DNA of 6,973 bases from an uncultured Veillonella sp. GTDB lineage: Bacteria; Bacillota; Negativicutes; Veillonellales; Veillonellaceae. The position numbers and the translations under genes were made by a program. The notes below the pieces were generated by a model. That model was not told the DNA's origin and ran no database searches. It worked only from the letters and a program-made list of their open reading frames with translations. Position 1 is the stretch's first letter. Each line of letters begins with the position of its first letter. The DNA is taken from positions 1 to 6,973 of the forward strand of contig CALGLI010000322.1 in the NCBI GenBank assembly GCA_937930265.1, written 5' to 3'. Of this stretch, positions 1-6,110 are shown one piece after another.

Positions 1-1
1 C

Positions 2-100
2 ATAAAAGGGATTATTCTTATGGAATTATCAACAGCTTTGAATGATGCCAAAGATGAAGTGTATATTTTGTTAACACACGGTACGGTGTGTTATGAATGA
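2..100 (+). CDS. 3' end of an unidentified upstream gene (partial)
   Basis: An open frame enters from the left edge and stops at TGA 98-100, giving about 32 residues ending in THGTVCYE. The codons look ordinary for this genome. I do not recognise the product. A second frame starting at base 1 is also open, but only to TGA 43-45 (ending INSFE), so the true reading frame of the upstream gene is not certain. If the shorter frame is right, 46-239 is all intergenic and the 72-93 inverted repeat lies just after the gene as a possible transcript end. There is an ATG at 20, but no Shine-Dalgarno precedes it, so I read this as a C-terminal tail and not a new gene. Confidence 0.35.
   Translation: MKGIILMELSTALNDAKDEVYILLTHGTVCYE
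72..93. repeat. 8-bp perfect inverted repeat (hairpin or operator)
   Basis: TAACACAC at 72-79 is mirrored by GTGTGTTA at 86-93 around a 6-nt centre. No T-tract follows, so it is not a classical intrinsic terminator. It lies over the end of the longer upstream frame and about 107 bp before the -10 box of the ABC-F gene. It could be a regulator binding site or a transcript-end hairpin; the sequence does not decide. Confidence 0.5.
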
Positions 101-127
101 CATTAGTATACACTTTCGTAGTGTCAT
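97..127. repeat. 9-bp inverted repeat with one G-T wobble
   Basis: ATGACATTA at 97-105 pairs with TAGTGTCAT at 119-127 with one wobble, around a 13-nt centre. A smaller alternative hairpin, ACACT 110-114 with AGTGT 120-124, lies inside. It follows the 72-93 repeat within 4 bp, so two dyads sit side by side upstream of the ABC-F-folate promoter. No T-tract is present. Confidence 0.45.
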
Positions 128-199
128 GCGTAAATACACAGAAAATATAAAAATAATAGGACAGATATGTAAAAACTAGAAATTATTGTCATATTAACG

Positions 200-205
200 T
201 ATAAT
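200..205 (+). promoter_or_regulatory. -10 box of the likely ABC-F-folate operon promoter
   Basis: A perfect TATAAT lies 34 bp before the ABC-F start and would place transcription start near 212. There is no good -35 at 16-18 bp spacing (the bases around 176-182 are TAGAAA-like). TTGTCA at 186-191 is too close to serve this box; it could serve a -10 near 211-218 only with a 19-21 bp spacer. I therefore support a promoter here but not a full two-box match. Confidence 0.45.
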
Positions 206-239
206 AAAGAGATATATAAGAATAGTTTGGAGAATGAAT

Positions 240-1796
240 ATGAGTGTGTTGACTGTAACCAATGTAACCCATGGATTTGGGGCAAGACAAATATTAGATG
301 ATGCATCCTTTCGTTTGTTGAAAGGGGAACACGTGGGCCTAATCGGAGCCAACGGAGAAGGAAAGTCCACCTTTTTAAATATCATTACTGGCCATTTAAT
401 GCCAGATGAAGGCAAGGTGGAATGGTCCAACCAAGTGACGGTAGGCTATTTAGATCAGCACAGTGTATTAGAGAAAGGAATGACCATTCGCGATGTACTG
501 CGAGGGGCCTTTGATTCTCTCTATGGTATTGAGCAACAATTGCAAGATGCTTATTTAGAGATGGGCGACTGTTCTGAGGATAGAATGAATGAGCTCATGG
601 AGCTTACTGGTGAATGGCAAGAAATGTTAGAGCAACGTGGGTTTTATGAAATCGATGCGACCATTGAACGGACTGCTCAAGGCTTAGGCTTGATGGACAT
701 TGGTCTTGATCGTGACGTCATGGACTTGAGCGGTGGACAACGGACGAAAGTATTGCTTACAAAACTATTGCTAGAGCAACCAACTATCTTGCTCTTGGAT
801 GAACCGACGAACTATTTAGACGTGGACCATATTAAATGGTTACAAAACTATTTGCAAAACTATGAAAATGCCTTTATCTTAATTTCTCATGATGTGGAGT
901 TTTTAAATTCTGTAGTGAACGTCATTTACCACATTGAGCAAGCACAACTCACACGATACACAGGCGATTATTACCAATTCTTGGCAGCTTACGAAGTGAA
1001 AAAGCATCAAGCCTTGCGTGCTTACGAGCGTCAACAGCAAGAAGTGGCAGATATGAAGGATTTCATTCAGCGCAACAAAGCTCGTGTGGCGACCCGTGGT
1101 ATGGCGAACTCCAGAGCGAAACGTTTAGAAAAAATGGAAATCTTGGAAAAACCACAAGAAAAGATAAAACCATCCTTTGGATTTAAAGAGGGACGTACAC
1201 CGAGTCGTTTCATCGTGGATGCGAAAGACCTGGTTTTAGGTTATGATGAACCGTTAACTCGACCTGTAGAAGTGGTCATCGAACGAGGCAAGAAAATCGC
1301 CATCCAAGGTGTGAATGGCTTAGGAAAAACGACCTTATTAAAAACCTTATTAGGCATGATTCCAGCTTTATCTGGGCAGATAGAAAAAGGGGAGTTTTTA
1401 CAAATTGGTTATTTTGCCCAAGAAGATAGCCGAGATAATTCAAAAACAGCTTTGGACTATATTTGGGATGCCTATCCGTCCTTAACCAATTCTGAGGTGC
1501 GTGCAGCCCTCGCCCGCTGTGGACTAACCAATGAGCATATTACGAGTCAAATGCGCGTCTTATCGGGTGGGGAAAATGCAAAAGTTCGTCTTTGTAAATT
1601 GATGCAAGAGTCTTATAATGTACTTGTCTTAGACGAACCGACAAACCATTTAGATGTGGATGCAAAAGCAGAATTGGCGCGGGCATTGCAGGCTTTCAAA
1701 GGGACCATCGTCCTCGTCTGCCATGAACCGGAATTTTACGAATCTTGGGTGACCGATATTTGGACCATCGAAGATTGGACTACGAAAATTATTTAG
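240..1796 (+). CDS. ABC-F family ATPase, YfmM-like
   Basis: This is a cytoplasmic tandem ATPase without membrane segments. ABC-F proteins generally bind the ribosomal E site and act on stalled or initiating ribosomes, or protect against antibiotics. Domain 1 has Walker A GANGEGKST (36-44), LSGGQ (163-167), LLLDEPTN with catalytic Glu188, and SHD (216-218). A charged linker at about 240-305, with heptad-like Q/K/R-rich helices, is the P-site tRNA interaction motif region. Domain 2 has GVNGLGKTT (357-365), LSGGE (441-445), LVLDEPTNHLD (462-472, Glu466) and CHE (494-496). The 518-residue length and the WTTK near the C-terminus match Bacillus subtilis YfmM as I remember it. The ATG at 240 is chosen because GGAG 229-232 sits 7 nt before it; the ATG at 234 has only 1 nt. 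It is the first gene of the folate run. A housekeeping role is more likely than resistance, but this is inference. Confidence 0.93.
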   Translation: MSVLTVTNVTHGFGARQILDDASFRLLKGEHVGLIGANGEGKSTFLNIITGHLMPDEGKVEWSNQVTVGYLDQHSVLEKGMTIRDVLRGAFDSLYGIEQQLQDAYLEMGDCSEDRMNELMELTGEWQEMLEQRGFYEIDATIERTAQGLGLMDIGLDRDVMDLSGGQRTKVLLTKLLLEQPTILLLDEPTNYLDVDHIKWLQNYLQNYENAFILISHDVEFLNSVVNVIYHIEQAQLTRYTGDYYQFLAAYEVKKHQALRAYERQQQEVADMKDFIQRNKARVATRGMANSRAKRLEKMEILEKPQEKIKPSFGFKEGRTPSRFIVDAKDLVLGYDEPLTRPVEVVIERGKKIAIQGVNGLGKTTLLKTLLGMIPALSGQIEKGEFLQIGYFAQEDSRDNSKTALDYIWDAYPSLTNSEVRAALARCGLTNEHITSQMRVLSGGENAKVRLCKLMQESYNVLVLDEPTNHLDVDAKAELARALQAFKGTIVLVCHEPEFYESWVTDIWTIEDWTTKII

Positions 1797-1805
1797 GAGA
1801 TGACT

Positions 1806-2372
1806 ATGAAAGAACAAGCTCTAGACGGTGTGCGCCAATTATTAGAGGGCCTTGGTATCGATCTTGAAACACAGGGTATGACAGATACGCCGAAGCGCGT
1901 GGTCACGTTATTTGAAAGCTTGTTTTCTGGACGTAACAGCACGGGCAAAGAGGCCCTAGGCGATGTGTATCCCACGGAACATACGGGCCTGGTATCGGTG
2001 AATCATATTCCTTTTTATTCCATATGTGAGCATCATTTGATGCCTTTCTATGGCAAAGTACACATTGTGTATCAACCACGAGATGGCAAAGTATTTGGAT
2101 TGGGCCGTTTGAAAGCGTTGGTAGATGTGTTTGCGAAACGCCCACAATTACAGGAACGATTCACCCATGATATCGCCACATCCTTGGTAGAAGATGGACA
2201 TGTGTTGGGGGCTATGGTTATGGTGGAAGCCACCCATTTATGCATGCTTATGAAAGGCGAAGTAGCACAAGAAACAGTGGCAAAAACGATAGTAGCCACT
2301 GGTATATTAGAGCCCATTGGGACATTACGGGAGGAAGCATTGGTGTTATTAGGAGGTAACGATCATGTTTAA
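1806..2372 (+). CDS. folE: GTP cyclohydrolase I (FolE)
   Basis: FolE converts GTP to 7,8-dihydroneopterin triphosphate, the first step of tetrahydrofolate synthesis, in the cytoplasm. The 188-residue protein has TDTPKRV (26-32), the zinc and active-site motif CEHH (Cys74, His76, His77), RPQLQERFT (112-120), and THLC with His144 and the third zinc ligand Cys146. Length is normal for the family. The ATG at 1806 is preferred because AGGAG 1795-1799, overlapping the ABC-F stop codon, lies 6 nt upstream; the in-frame ATG at 1800 touches that site directly. Translational coupling to the ABC-F gene is likely. Several residues that bind the GTP triphosphate in Escherichia coli FolE look changed here: Lys68 to Thr34, Ser135 to Gly100, Lys136 to Arg101, Arg139 to Ala104 and Arg185 to Lys150. 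The zinc site is intact, so I still call it an active FolE. Confidence 0.92.
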   Translation: MKEQALDGVRQLLEGLGIDLETQGMTDTPKRVVTLFESLFSGRNSTGKEALGDVYPTEHTGLVSVNHIPFYSICEHHLMPFYGKVHIVYQPRDGKVFGLGRLKALVDVFAKRPQLQERFTHDIATSLVEDGHVLGAMVMVEATHLCMLMKGEVAQETVAKTIVATGILEPIGTLREEALVLLGGNDHV

Positions 2373-3198
2373 GTACCGCAAGTACAACTGGCAAGATGGT
2401 AAACAATTAGAACTAAAAGACCGTACATTGATTATGGGGATTTTAAATGGAACTCCAGATTCTTTTTCTGATGGAGGTCGTTACAATACTTCTGACACAG
2501 CCGTAGCCCATGCGAAAGCGATGATTGCGCAGGGTGCAGATATCATTGATGTAGGCGTAGAATCTACACGTCCAGGGCATACACAGATTTCTGTTGCTGA
2601 GGAAATTGAGCGTATGAAAGACATTCTATTGCCTGTCTTAGATATGTCTACTATTCCTGTATCGGTGGATACATACCGTGCAGAAACCGCAGATTTTGCC
2701 TTATCTCATGGAGCTCATATTTTAAATGATATTTGGGGTTTAAAATATGACAAGGATATGGCGGCAGTAGCGGCGAAATACGATGTGCCAGTCATCATTA
2801 TGCACAATCAAAATAGCACGGATTACGATGATATCATCGACGATATGAAAGCATTCTTTTTCTCCTCTGTGGACTTAGCTTTGAAAGAAGGGGTAAAACC
2901 GCAGAATATTTGGCTCGACCCAGGCATTGGTTTTGGTAAAGATTATGCCCAAAATGTGGAAGTCATCCAACGATTGGGAGAAATTACTGTCTATGAATAT
3001 CCTGTGCTATTAGCACCTAGCCGTAAGCGTTTTATCGGTACGATTTTAAATGAACTGCCAGCGGAAGAGAGGGATGAAGGAACAGTAGCGACGTGCATTA
3101 CGGGCATGATTCAAGGTGTTGACATGGTGCGTGTTCACAATGTAGAAATGCATAAACGTGCCATCACGGTGGCAGATGTACTATTACGAGGTGAGTAA
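2365..3198 (+). CDS. folP: Dihydropteroate synthase (FolP)
   Basis: FolP condenses 6-hydroxymethyl-7,8-dihydropterin pyrophosphate with p-aminobenzoate to give dihydropteroate, and is the sulfonamide target. The 277-residue TIM barrel carries the family signatures in order: IMGILNGTPDSFSDGG (23-38), VGVESTRPG (63-71), VSVDT (99-103), ILND (119-122), IIMHNQ (144-149), LDPGIGFGK (184-192), APSRKR (217-222) and RVHNV (256-260). The Asn, Thr, Asp, Lys and Arg/His positions known to bind pterin and phosphate are present. Two signature positions are less usual: NGT in place of NVT, and GVES in place of GGES. The start overlaps the end of folE by 8 nt and has AGGAGG 2351-2356 at 8 nt spacing, so the two are probably translated together. 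Confidence 0.96.
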   Translation: MFKYRKYNWQDGKQLELKDRTLIMGILNGTPDSFSDGGRYNTSDTAVAHAKAMIAQGADIIDVGVESTRPGHTQISVAEEIERMKDILLPVLDMSTIPVSVDTYRAETADFALSHGAHILNDIWGLKYDKDMAAVAAKYDVPVIIMHNQNSTDYDDIIDDMKAFFFSSVDLALKEGVKPQNIWLDPGIGFGKDYAQNVEVIQRLGEITVYEYPVLLAPSRKRFIGTILNELPAEERDEGTVATCITGMIQGVDMVRVHNVEMHKRAITVADVLLRGE

Positions 3199-3560
3199 TG
3201 GACAGAATTAACTTGCGAAACATGGCGTTTTACGGTTACCATGGCAATTTACGAAGTGAAAATGAAATAGGACAGCGATTCTTTGTAGATGTTTCCCTCG
3301 CCTTAGACTTGTCAAAAGCAGGTCAGTCAGATCAATTAGAAGACTCCATTAATTATGCGGACGTCTATGAGCACACAAAAGCGATTGTAGAGGGGGCGCC
3401 CTGCCGTTTGATTGAACGTGTAGGAACCCTAATAGCGGAAGCCATCTGGGGGCACTATGAAGGGTTACAGGGGCTTTCAGTGACGGTGCGCAAACCAGAA
3501 GCACCTATTCCAGGCGTGCTGGATTACGTAGAAGTTGTGATTACACGAGGTCAACTATAA
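3198..3560 (+). CDS. folB: Dihydroneopterin aldolase (FolB)
   Basis: FolB cleaves 7,8-dihydroneopterin to 6-hydroxymethyl-7,8-dihydropterin and glycolaldehyde. The 120-residue length is typical. The motif YGYHGNLRSENEIGQRFFVD (12-31) contains the pterin-site Glu21, INYADVYE (51-58) holds the conserved Tyr53, LIERVG is at 71-76, and VRKPEAPIPG (97-106) carries the catalytic Lys99; the equivalents in the Staphylococcus aureus enzyme are Glu22, Tyr54 and Lys100. The ATG shares one base with the folP stop (TAATG at 3196-3200), with GAGGTGAG (3188-3195) as the ribosome binding site. Family members usually form octamers. Some homologues also epimerise dihydroneopterin, which cannot be judged here. 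Confidence 0.95.
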   Translation: MDRINLRNMAFYGYHGNLRSENEIGQRFFVDVSLALDLSKAGQSDQLEDSINYADVYEHTKAIVEGAPCRLIERVGTLIAEAIWGHYEGLQGLSVTVRKPEAPIPGVLDYVEVVITRGQL

Positions 3561-4039
3561 TGTATACCTATTATATTGGCATCGGATCGAATCTAGGTGA
3601 CAGGGGAGGGTATTTAGCATTCGCTATATCAGAATTGACGAACACAGACGGTGTTCACAGTGTAAGCCATTCCGGCTGGATTGAGACGCCCCCATGGGGA
3701 CCCGTGGAACAAGGTCCGTTTTTAAACGGTATTCTGAAAGTGGAATCTACTCTAACACCTTTCGTTATGTTAGATACCATATTACATATTGAGCGATTGG
3801 CGGGCAGACAGAGAGAGATTCACTGGGGACCTCGTACATTAGATTTAGATATTGTCTGGATAGAGGATGAAGGGGGTCGATGCGTGCAGGTGAACACAGC
3901 TAATTTAGTAGTACCGCACCCCTATTTTTGGGAGCGAATCTTCGTGCTGGAACCATTACAAGAAATTTATCCTCAATTTACCTATCAAGGAGTTAGCATT
4001 CATAATAGACTAGAGGAATTGCGGGCAATAGAATCGTAG
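3560..4039 (+). CDS. folK: 6-hydroxymethyl-7,8-dihydropterin pyrophosphokinase (FolK)
   Basis: FolK transfers pyrophosphate from ATP to 6-hydroxymethyl-7,8-dihydropterin, making the substrate of FolP. The 159-residue protein has GIGSNLGDR (7-15), ETPPWG (42-47), FLN (54-56) with the pterin-binding Asn, and the signature HWGPRTLDLDI (88-98), whose Asp95 and Asp97 bind the two magnesium ions. PHPYFWERIFVLEPL (119-133) matches the family's C-terminal loop. The ATG overlaps the folB stop by one base (TAATG at 3558-3562). It is the last gene of the folate run. It is a stand-alone enzyme, not the FolBK or FolKP fusion seen in some bacteria. Confidence 0.96.
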   Translation: MYTYYIGIGSNLGDRGGYLAFAISELTNTDGVHSVSHSGWIETPPWGPVEQGPFLNGILKVESTLTPFVMLDTILHIERLAGRQREIHWGPRTLDLDIVWIEDEGGRCVQVNTANLVVPHPYFWERIFVLEPLQEIYPQFTYQGVSIHNRLEELRAIES

Positions 4040-4070
4040 CTAGCATTATGCATAGCCAGCTTAAGATGAT

Positions 4071-4077
4071 CCCCCCC
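4071..4077. repeat. C7 homopolymer tract in the folK-glycosidase gap
   Basis: Seven consecutive C residues stand in the 96-bp gap between folK and the glycosidase gene, in otherwise AT-rich spacer. The flanks GATGA (4065-4069) and TCATC (4091-4095) could form a short stem around it, but no T-tract follows, so I do not call a terminator. No clear sigma-A promoter is visible in this gap; TATATA/TATAAG at 4118-4125 overlaps the ribosome binding site of the next gene and lacks a matching -35. Confidence 0.6.
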
Positions 4078-4135
4078 TTGATGGTGTTAGTCATCGTTAG
4101 AAAGGTCTATGAAGAAATATATAAGGAGCATATAT

Positions 4136-5080
4136 ATGGGTTCTTTTTTTAGAAAAGGATGGGTAAAATTTATCCTTCTCATGTTTATTTTTACGGCTAT
4201 TACATCGCCTATCGTGGTGTTGTTTGGTCCCTTTGATAATATTAAACGCACGGTGGTAGGTGCAATTTTACGGTCTCGCCATCCACATTATATTACGTGG
4301 CTCTACACGCCTGAGGAAATACAAAAAATTGTAGGCACTGTGGGATCAGGTGAAAACCAAGAACTATTCAAATTTGATGTGAAAGAAGATACATCCTTGA
4401 ATTTACGTAAAATCGAGTCCAATCGGTATACGGGCTTTTTATTGGAAATTCCAGACCCTCGTCGCATTCAAGTGGCAACAGCGCCACAATTGAATGAAAA
4501 AGGGGAAACCACCAGTAATATTGCGCGCCTCAATGGCGCGGTAGCAGCCATTAATGGGGGTGGTTTCCACGATCCGAATGGGACAGGAACGGGACGTTCT
4601 CCCTACGGCTTTATCGTTCATGATGGAGAATATGTCATTGGTAAAGATGTGGGACCCGATGAAGATGTAGATTTCATCGGTTTTACAAAAGCAGGTAATC
4701 TCATTGCGGGCACGTACAATAAACGGGAATTAAAAGAAATGGGTGTCAAAGAAGGATTAACTTTTGGTCCTCCTCTTATCGTGAATGGTAAGAAGATGAT
4801 TACTGATGGCGATGGTGGGTGGGGCATTGGTCCTAGAACGGCTATCGCACAAAAGAAAGATGGTACTGTCATCTTTTTAGTCATCGATGGTCGTCAAGCA
4901 TACTCTGCGGGGGCTACGTTGCGTGATGTGCAAGATATTTTATATCAAGAAGGGGCTGTCATTGCGGCGAACCTAGATGGTGGTTCTAGTACTACCTTAT
5001 TCTATAATGGTAAAACTGTGAATAAACCAGCAGATTTGCTCGGTGAACGCATGATTCCTACTGTATTTATCGTAAAATAG
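4136..5080 (+). CDS. Membrane-anchored phosphodiester glycosidase family protein (NAGPA/DUF2233)
   Basis: The 314-residue product starts with a short basic stretch (RKGWVK) and one hydrophobic segment at about 12-32, probably an uncleaved signal anchor, leaving the rest outside the inner membrane. Residues about 97-314 form a NAGPA-like domain: AAINGGGF (137-144), GFIVHDGEYV (158-167), GPPLIVNG (211-218), GPRTAIAQ (232-239), VIDGRQ (249-254), NLDGGSST (279-286) and PTVFIVK at the end. The family is named after the mammalian enzyme that removes GlcNAc from a phosphodiester; bacterial members are often annotated as exopolysaccharide-related, and the substrate here is unknown. The ATG at 4136 has AAGGAG 4123-4128 at 7 nt; the upstream in-frame ATG at 4109 has only a weak AAAGG at 3 nt. 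Codons 3-5 contain a T7 tract. Confidence 0.88.
   Translation: MGSFFRKGWVKFILLMFIFTAITSPIVVLFGPFDNIKRTVVGAILRSRHPHYITWLYTPEEIQKIVGTVGSGENQELFKFDVKEDTSLNLRKIESNRYTGFLLEIPDPRRIQVATAPQLNEKGETTSNIARLNGAVAAINGGGFHDPNGTGTGRSPYGFIVHDGEYVIGKDVGPDEDVDFIGFTKAGNLIAGTYNKRELKEMGVKEGLTFGPPLIVNGKKMITDGDGGWGIGPRTAIAQKKDGTVIFLVIDGRQAYSAGATLRDVQDILYQEGAVIAANLDGGSSTTLFYNGKTVNKPADLLGERMIPTVFIVK
4144..4150 (+). repeat. T7 tract in codons 3-5 of the glycosidase gene
   Basis: Seven T residues span the Ser-Phe-Phe codons directly after the start. A one-base slip during replication or transcription would shift the frame at residue 5 and abolish the protein. A tract of seven is short for efficient phase variation, so this is only a possible mutable site. 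Confidence 0.6.
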
Positions 5081-5088
5081 GAGAGTCT

Positions 5089-5991
5089 ATGAAAACCTTT
5101 GGAAAAGTAACGACAGCCTTTTTGTTAGGCTTAGTTTTACAAGGCGGTGTCTATTATTATTTAGACCAAATATATTTAGCGCCTACCACGAACTTTCAGG
5201 TCACCAATGGGGAAGAAGTAGATAAGAACTTTCCTGATGTGAAAGAGGGAACGCGCTATTATTCTCACGATCATACATATATGGCGGTGGTAGAACAGAA
5301 TCGAGTAGATATCTACACAGCGGGTAAAGAAGCACCGGTTACGCTAGATTTAAAAGAACGAGAAGTATCCTATTTTGAATGGATGTTGGATCGTAACTTA
5401 GCCATTGTTGGATTATTCGGTGGAAAGCATGATGATATTATGTTAGCACGAATTGACCCAGAAGCACCAGATCATGAAATTGATACAACTATCAATACGG
5501 TCCCAAGAGGGTCACGGATTACGGATGTGGCATATTCTGCGGCGACCAATGTAGTGTATATGAAAGTTCGTGTTGGCGATGGGGCCTACCGTGTGTATCG
5601 GACAGATGCAAACTATGATACACGTCGTGTGTATATGCAAGCCTCCGATATTGGTCGCATTGGCATGTTCTATAACGAAGATCGATTCTTCTATGATAAT
5701 GTGCGCACTGGTGATGTATTCATGTTCAATGGCACAGAAGGTGGTTGGCGTGCCATTAATCCTCCTGGCAAATTCCGCCTAATTGGTGTGACACAAGGAC
5801 AATTGATTTACATTGTGAAAGTGGATGAAAAGAATCGAGCCCTAGAGGCCTATGAGGGCAAATTAGGAGTAGGATTTAATAAAATTTATACCTATGATAA
5901 CCCAACAGAATTGACGGAAATTACGGTGGATTCTATTCTGAAAGACAAGGAATCGGCTAAGGATAGTGCTTCTACAGAGAAAAAGAAGTAA
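5089..5991 (+). CDS. Membrane-anchored extracytoplasmic protein of unknown function
   Basis: I do not recognise a named family. The 300-residue product has a short basic N-terminus, a hydrophobic segment at about 8-28 (signal anchor or uncleaved signal; no lipobox Cys) and an external part of about 270 residues. That part alternates short hydrophobic strands with turns (for example YSHDHTYMAVVEQNRVDIY, MLDRNLAIVGLFGG, DVAYSAATNVVYMKVRV, RLIGVTQGQLIYIVKV), which suggests a beta-propeller-like fold. No catalytic motif is visible. The C-terminal tail at about 280-300 is Lys/Ser/Glu-rich and probably disordered. AGGAG 5079-5083 lies 5 nt before the ATG and overlaps the stop of the glycosidase gene, with an 8-nt gap between the genes, so the pair is co-expressed and may work together in the envelope. 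The partnership is inferred from spacing only. Confidence 0.85.
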   Translation: MKTFGKVTTAFLLGLVLQGGVYYYLDQIYLAPTTNFQVTNGEEVDKNFPDVKEGTRYYSHDHTYMAVVEQNRVDIYTAGKEAPVTLDLKEREVSYFEWMLDRNLAIVGLFGGKHDDIMLARIDPEAPDHEIDTTINTVPRGSRITDVAYSAATNVVYMKVRVGDGAYRVYRTDANYDTRRVYMQASDIGRIGMFYNEDRFFYDNVRTGDVFMFNGTEGGWRAINPPGKFRLIGVTQGQLIYIVKVDEKNRALEAYEGKLGVGFNKIYTYDNPTELTEITVDSILKDKESAKDSASTEKKK

Positions 5992-6014
5992 AACAGTAAC
6001 ACTATTTTATAACT

Positions 6015-6036
6015 TGCAGTAATAAAATTTACTGTA
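6015..6036 (+). terminator. Weak AT-rich hairpin, possible end of the envelope transcript
   Basis: CAGTAA 6017-6022 pairs with TTACTG 6029-6034 around a 6-nt loop, extendable by one wobble and one T-A pair to 6015-6036. Only TTT follows, at 6037-6039, and the stem is AT-rich, so it would be a poor intrinsic terminator. It is the only stem-loop between the 300-residue protein and the small-protein gene. Confidence 0.3.
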
Positions 6037-6055
6037 TTTGGCCAAAAGCTATAAC
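6028..6055 (+). promoter_or_regulatory. Candidate promoter of the 106-residue protein gene, with a central palindrome
   Basis: TTTACT 6028-6033 and TATAAC 6050-6055 are separated by 16 bp and would start transcription about 50 nt before the gene. Between them lies a perfect 10-bp palindrome, TTTGGCCAAA (6037-6046), placed where a repressor could block polymerase. An alternative is TTGGCC 6038-6043 with CATAAT 6063-6068, but the spacing is 19 bp. Both matches are moderate. Confidence 0.35.
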
Positions 6056-6110
6056 AATTAGTCATAATAGAAACGAAATTGTGGAAGATATGGAAAGGAG
6101 GAACTATAAA

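Noticed and set aside
1..3. Minus-strand ATG at 3-1 as the start of a divergent gene
   Set aside because: No Shine-Dalgarno-like sequence precedes it on the minus strand (bases 4-20) and the rest lies outside the window.
101..239. Tetrahydrofolate riboswitch upstream of the folate operon
   Set aside because: I looked for the conserved THF leader elements and long stems in the gap and found none. The leader from the TATAAT box would be only about 28 nt.
124..430. Two minus-strand open frames over the start of the ABC-F gene
   Set aside because: They overlap a certain ABC-F gene in antisense, show no family motifs and have compositions typical of antisense shadow frames.
1793..2317. Four minus-strand open frames antisense to folE
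   Set aside because: They lie within the strongly supported folE coding region, overlap each other in different frames and have no recognisable motif.
4040..4108. Intrinsic terminator after folK
   Set aside because: GATGA/TCATC and GCTA/TAGC pairings are short and no T-tract follows, so read-through into the envelope genes cannot be excluded.
4439..4884. Two minus-strand open frames within the glycosidase gene
   Set aside because: They are antisense to well-conserved NAGPA motifs and carry no domain evidence of their own.
5570..5782. 70-residue + strand frame inside the 300-residue protein gene
   Set aside because: It is an out-of-frame overlap. The surrounding frame has a clean start, ribosome binding site and coherent secreted-protein pattern.
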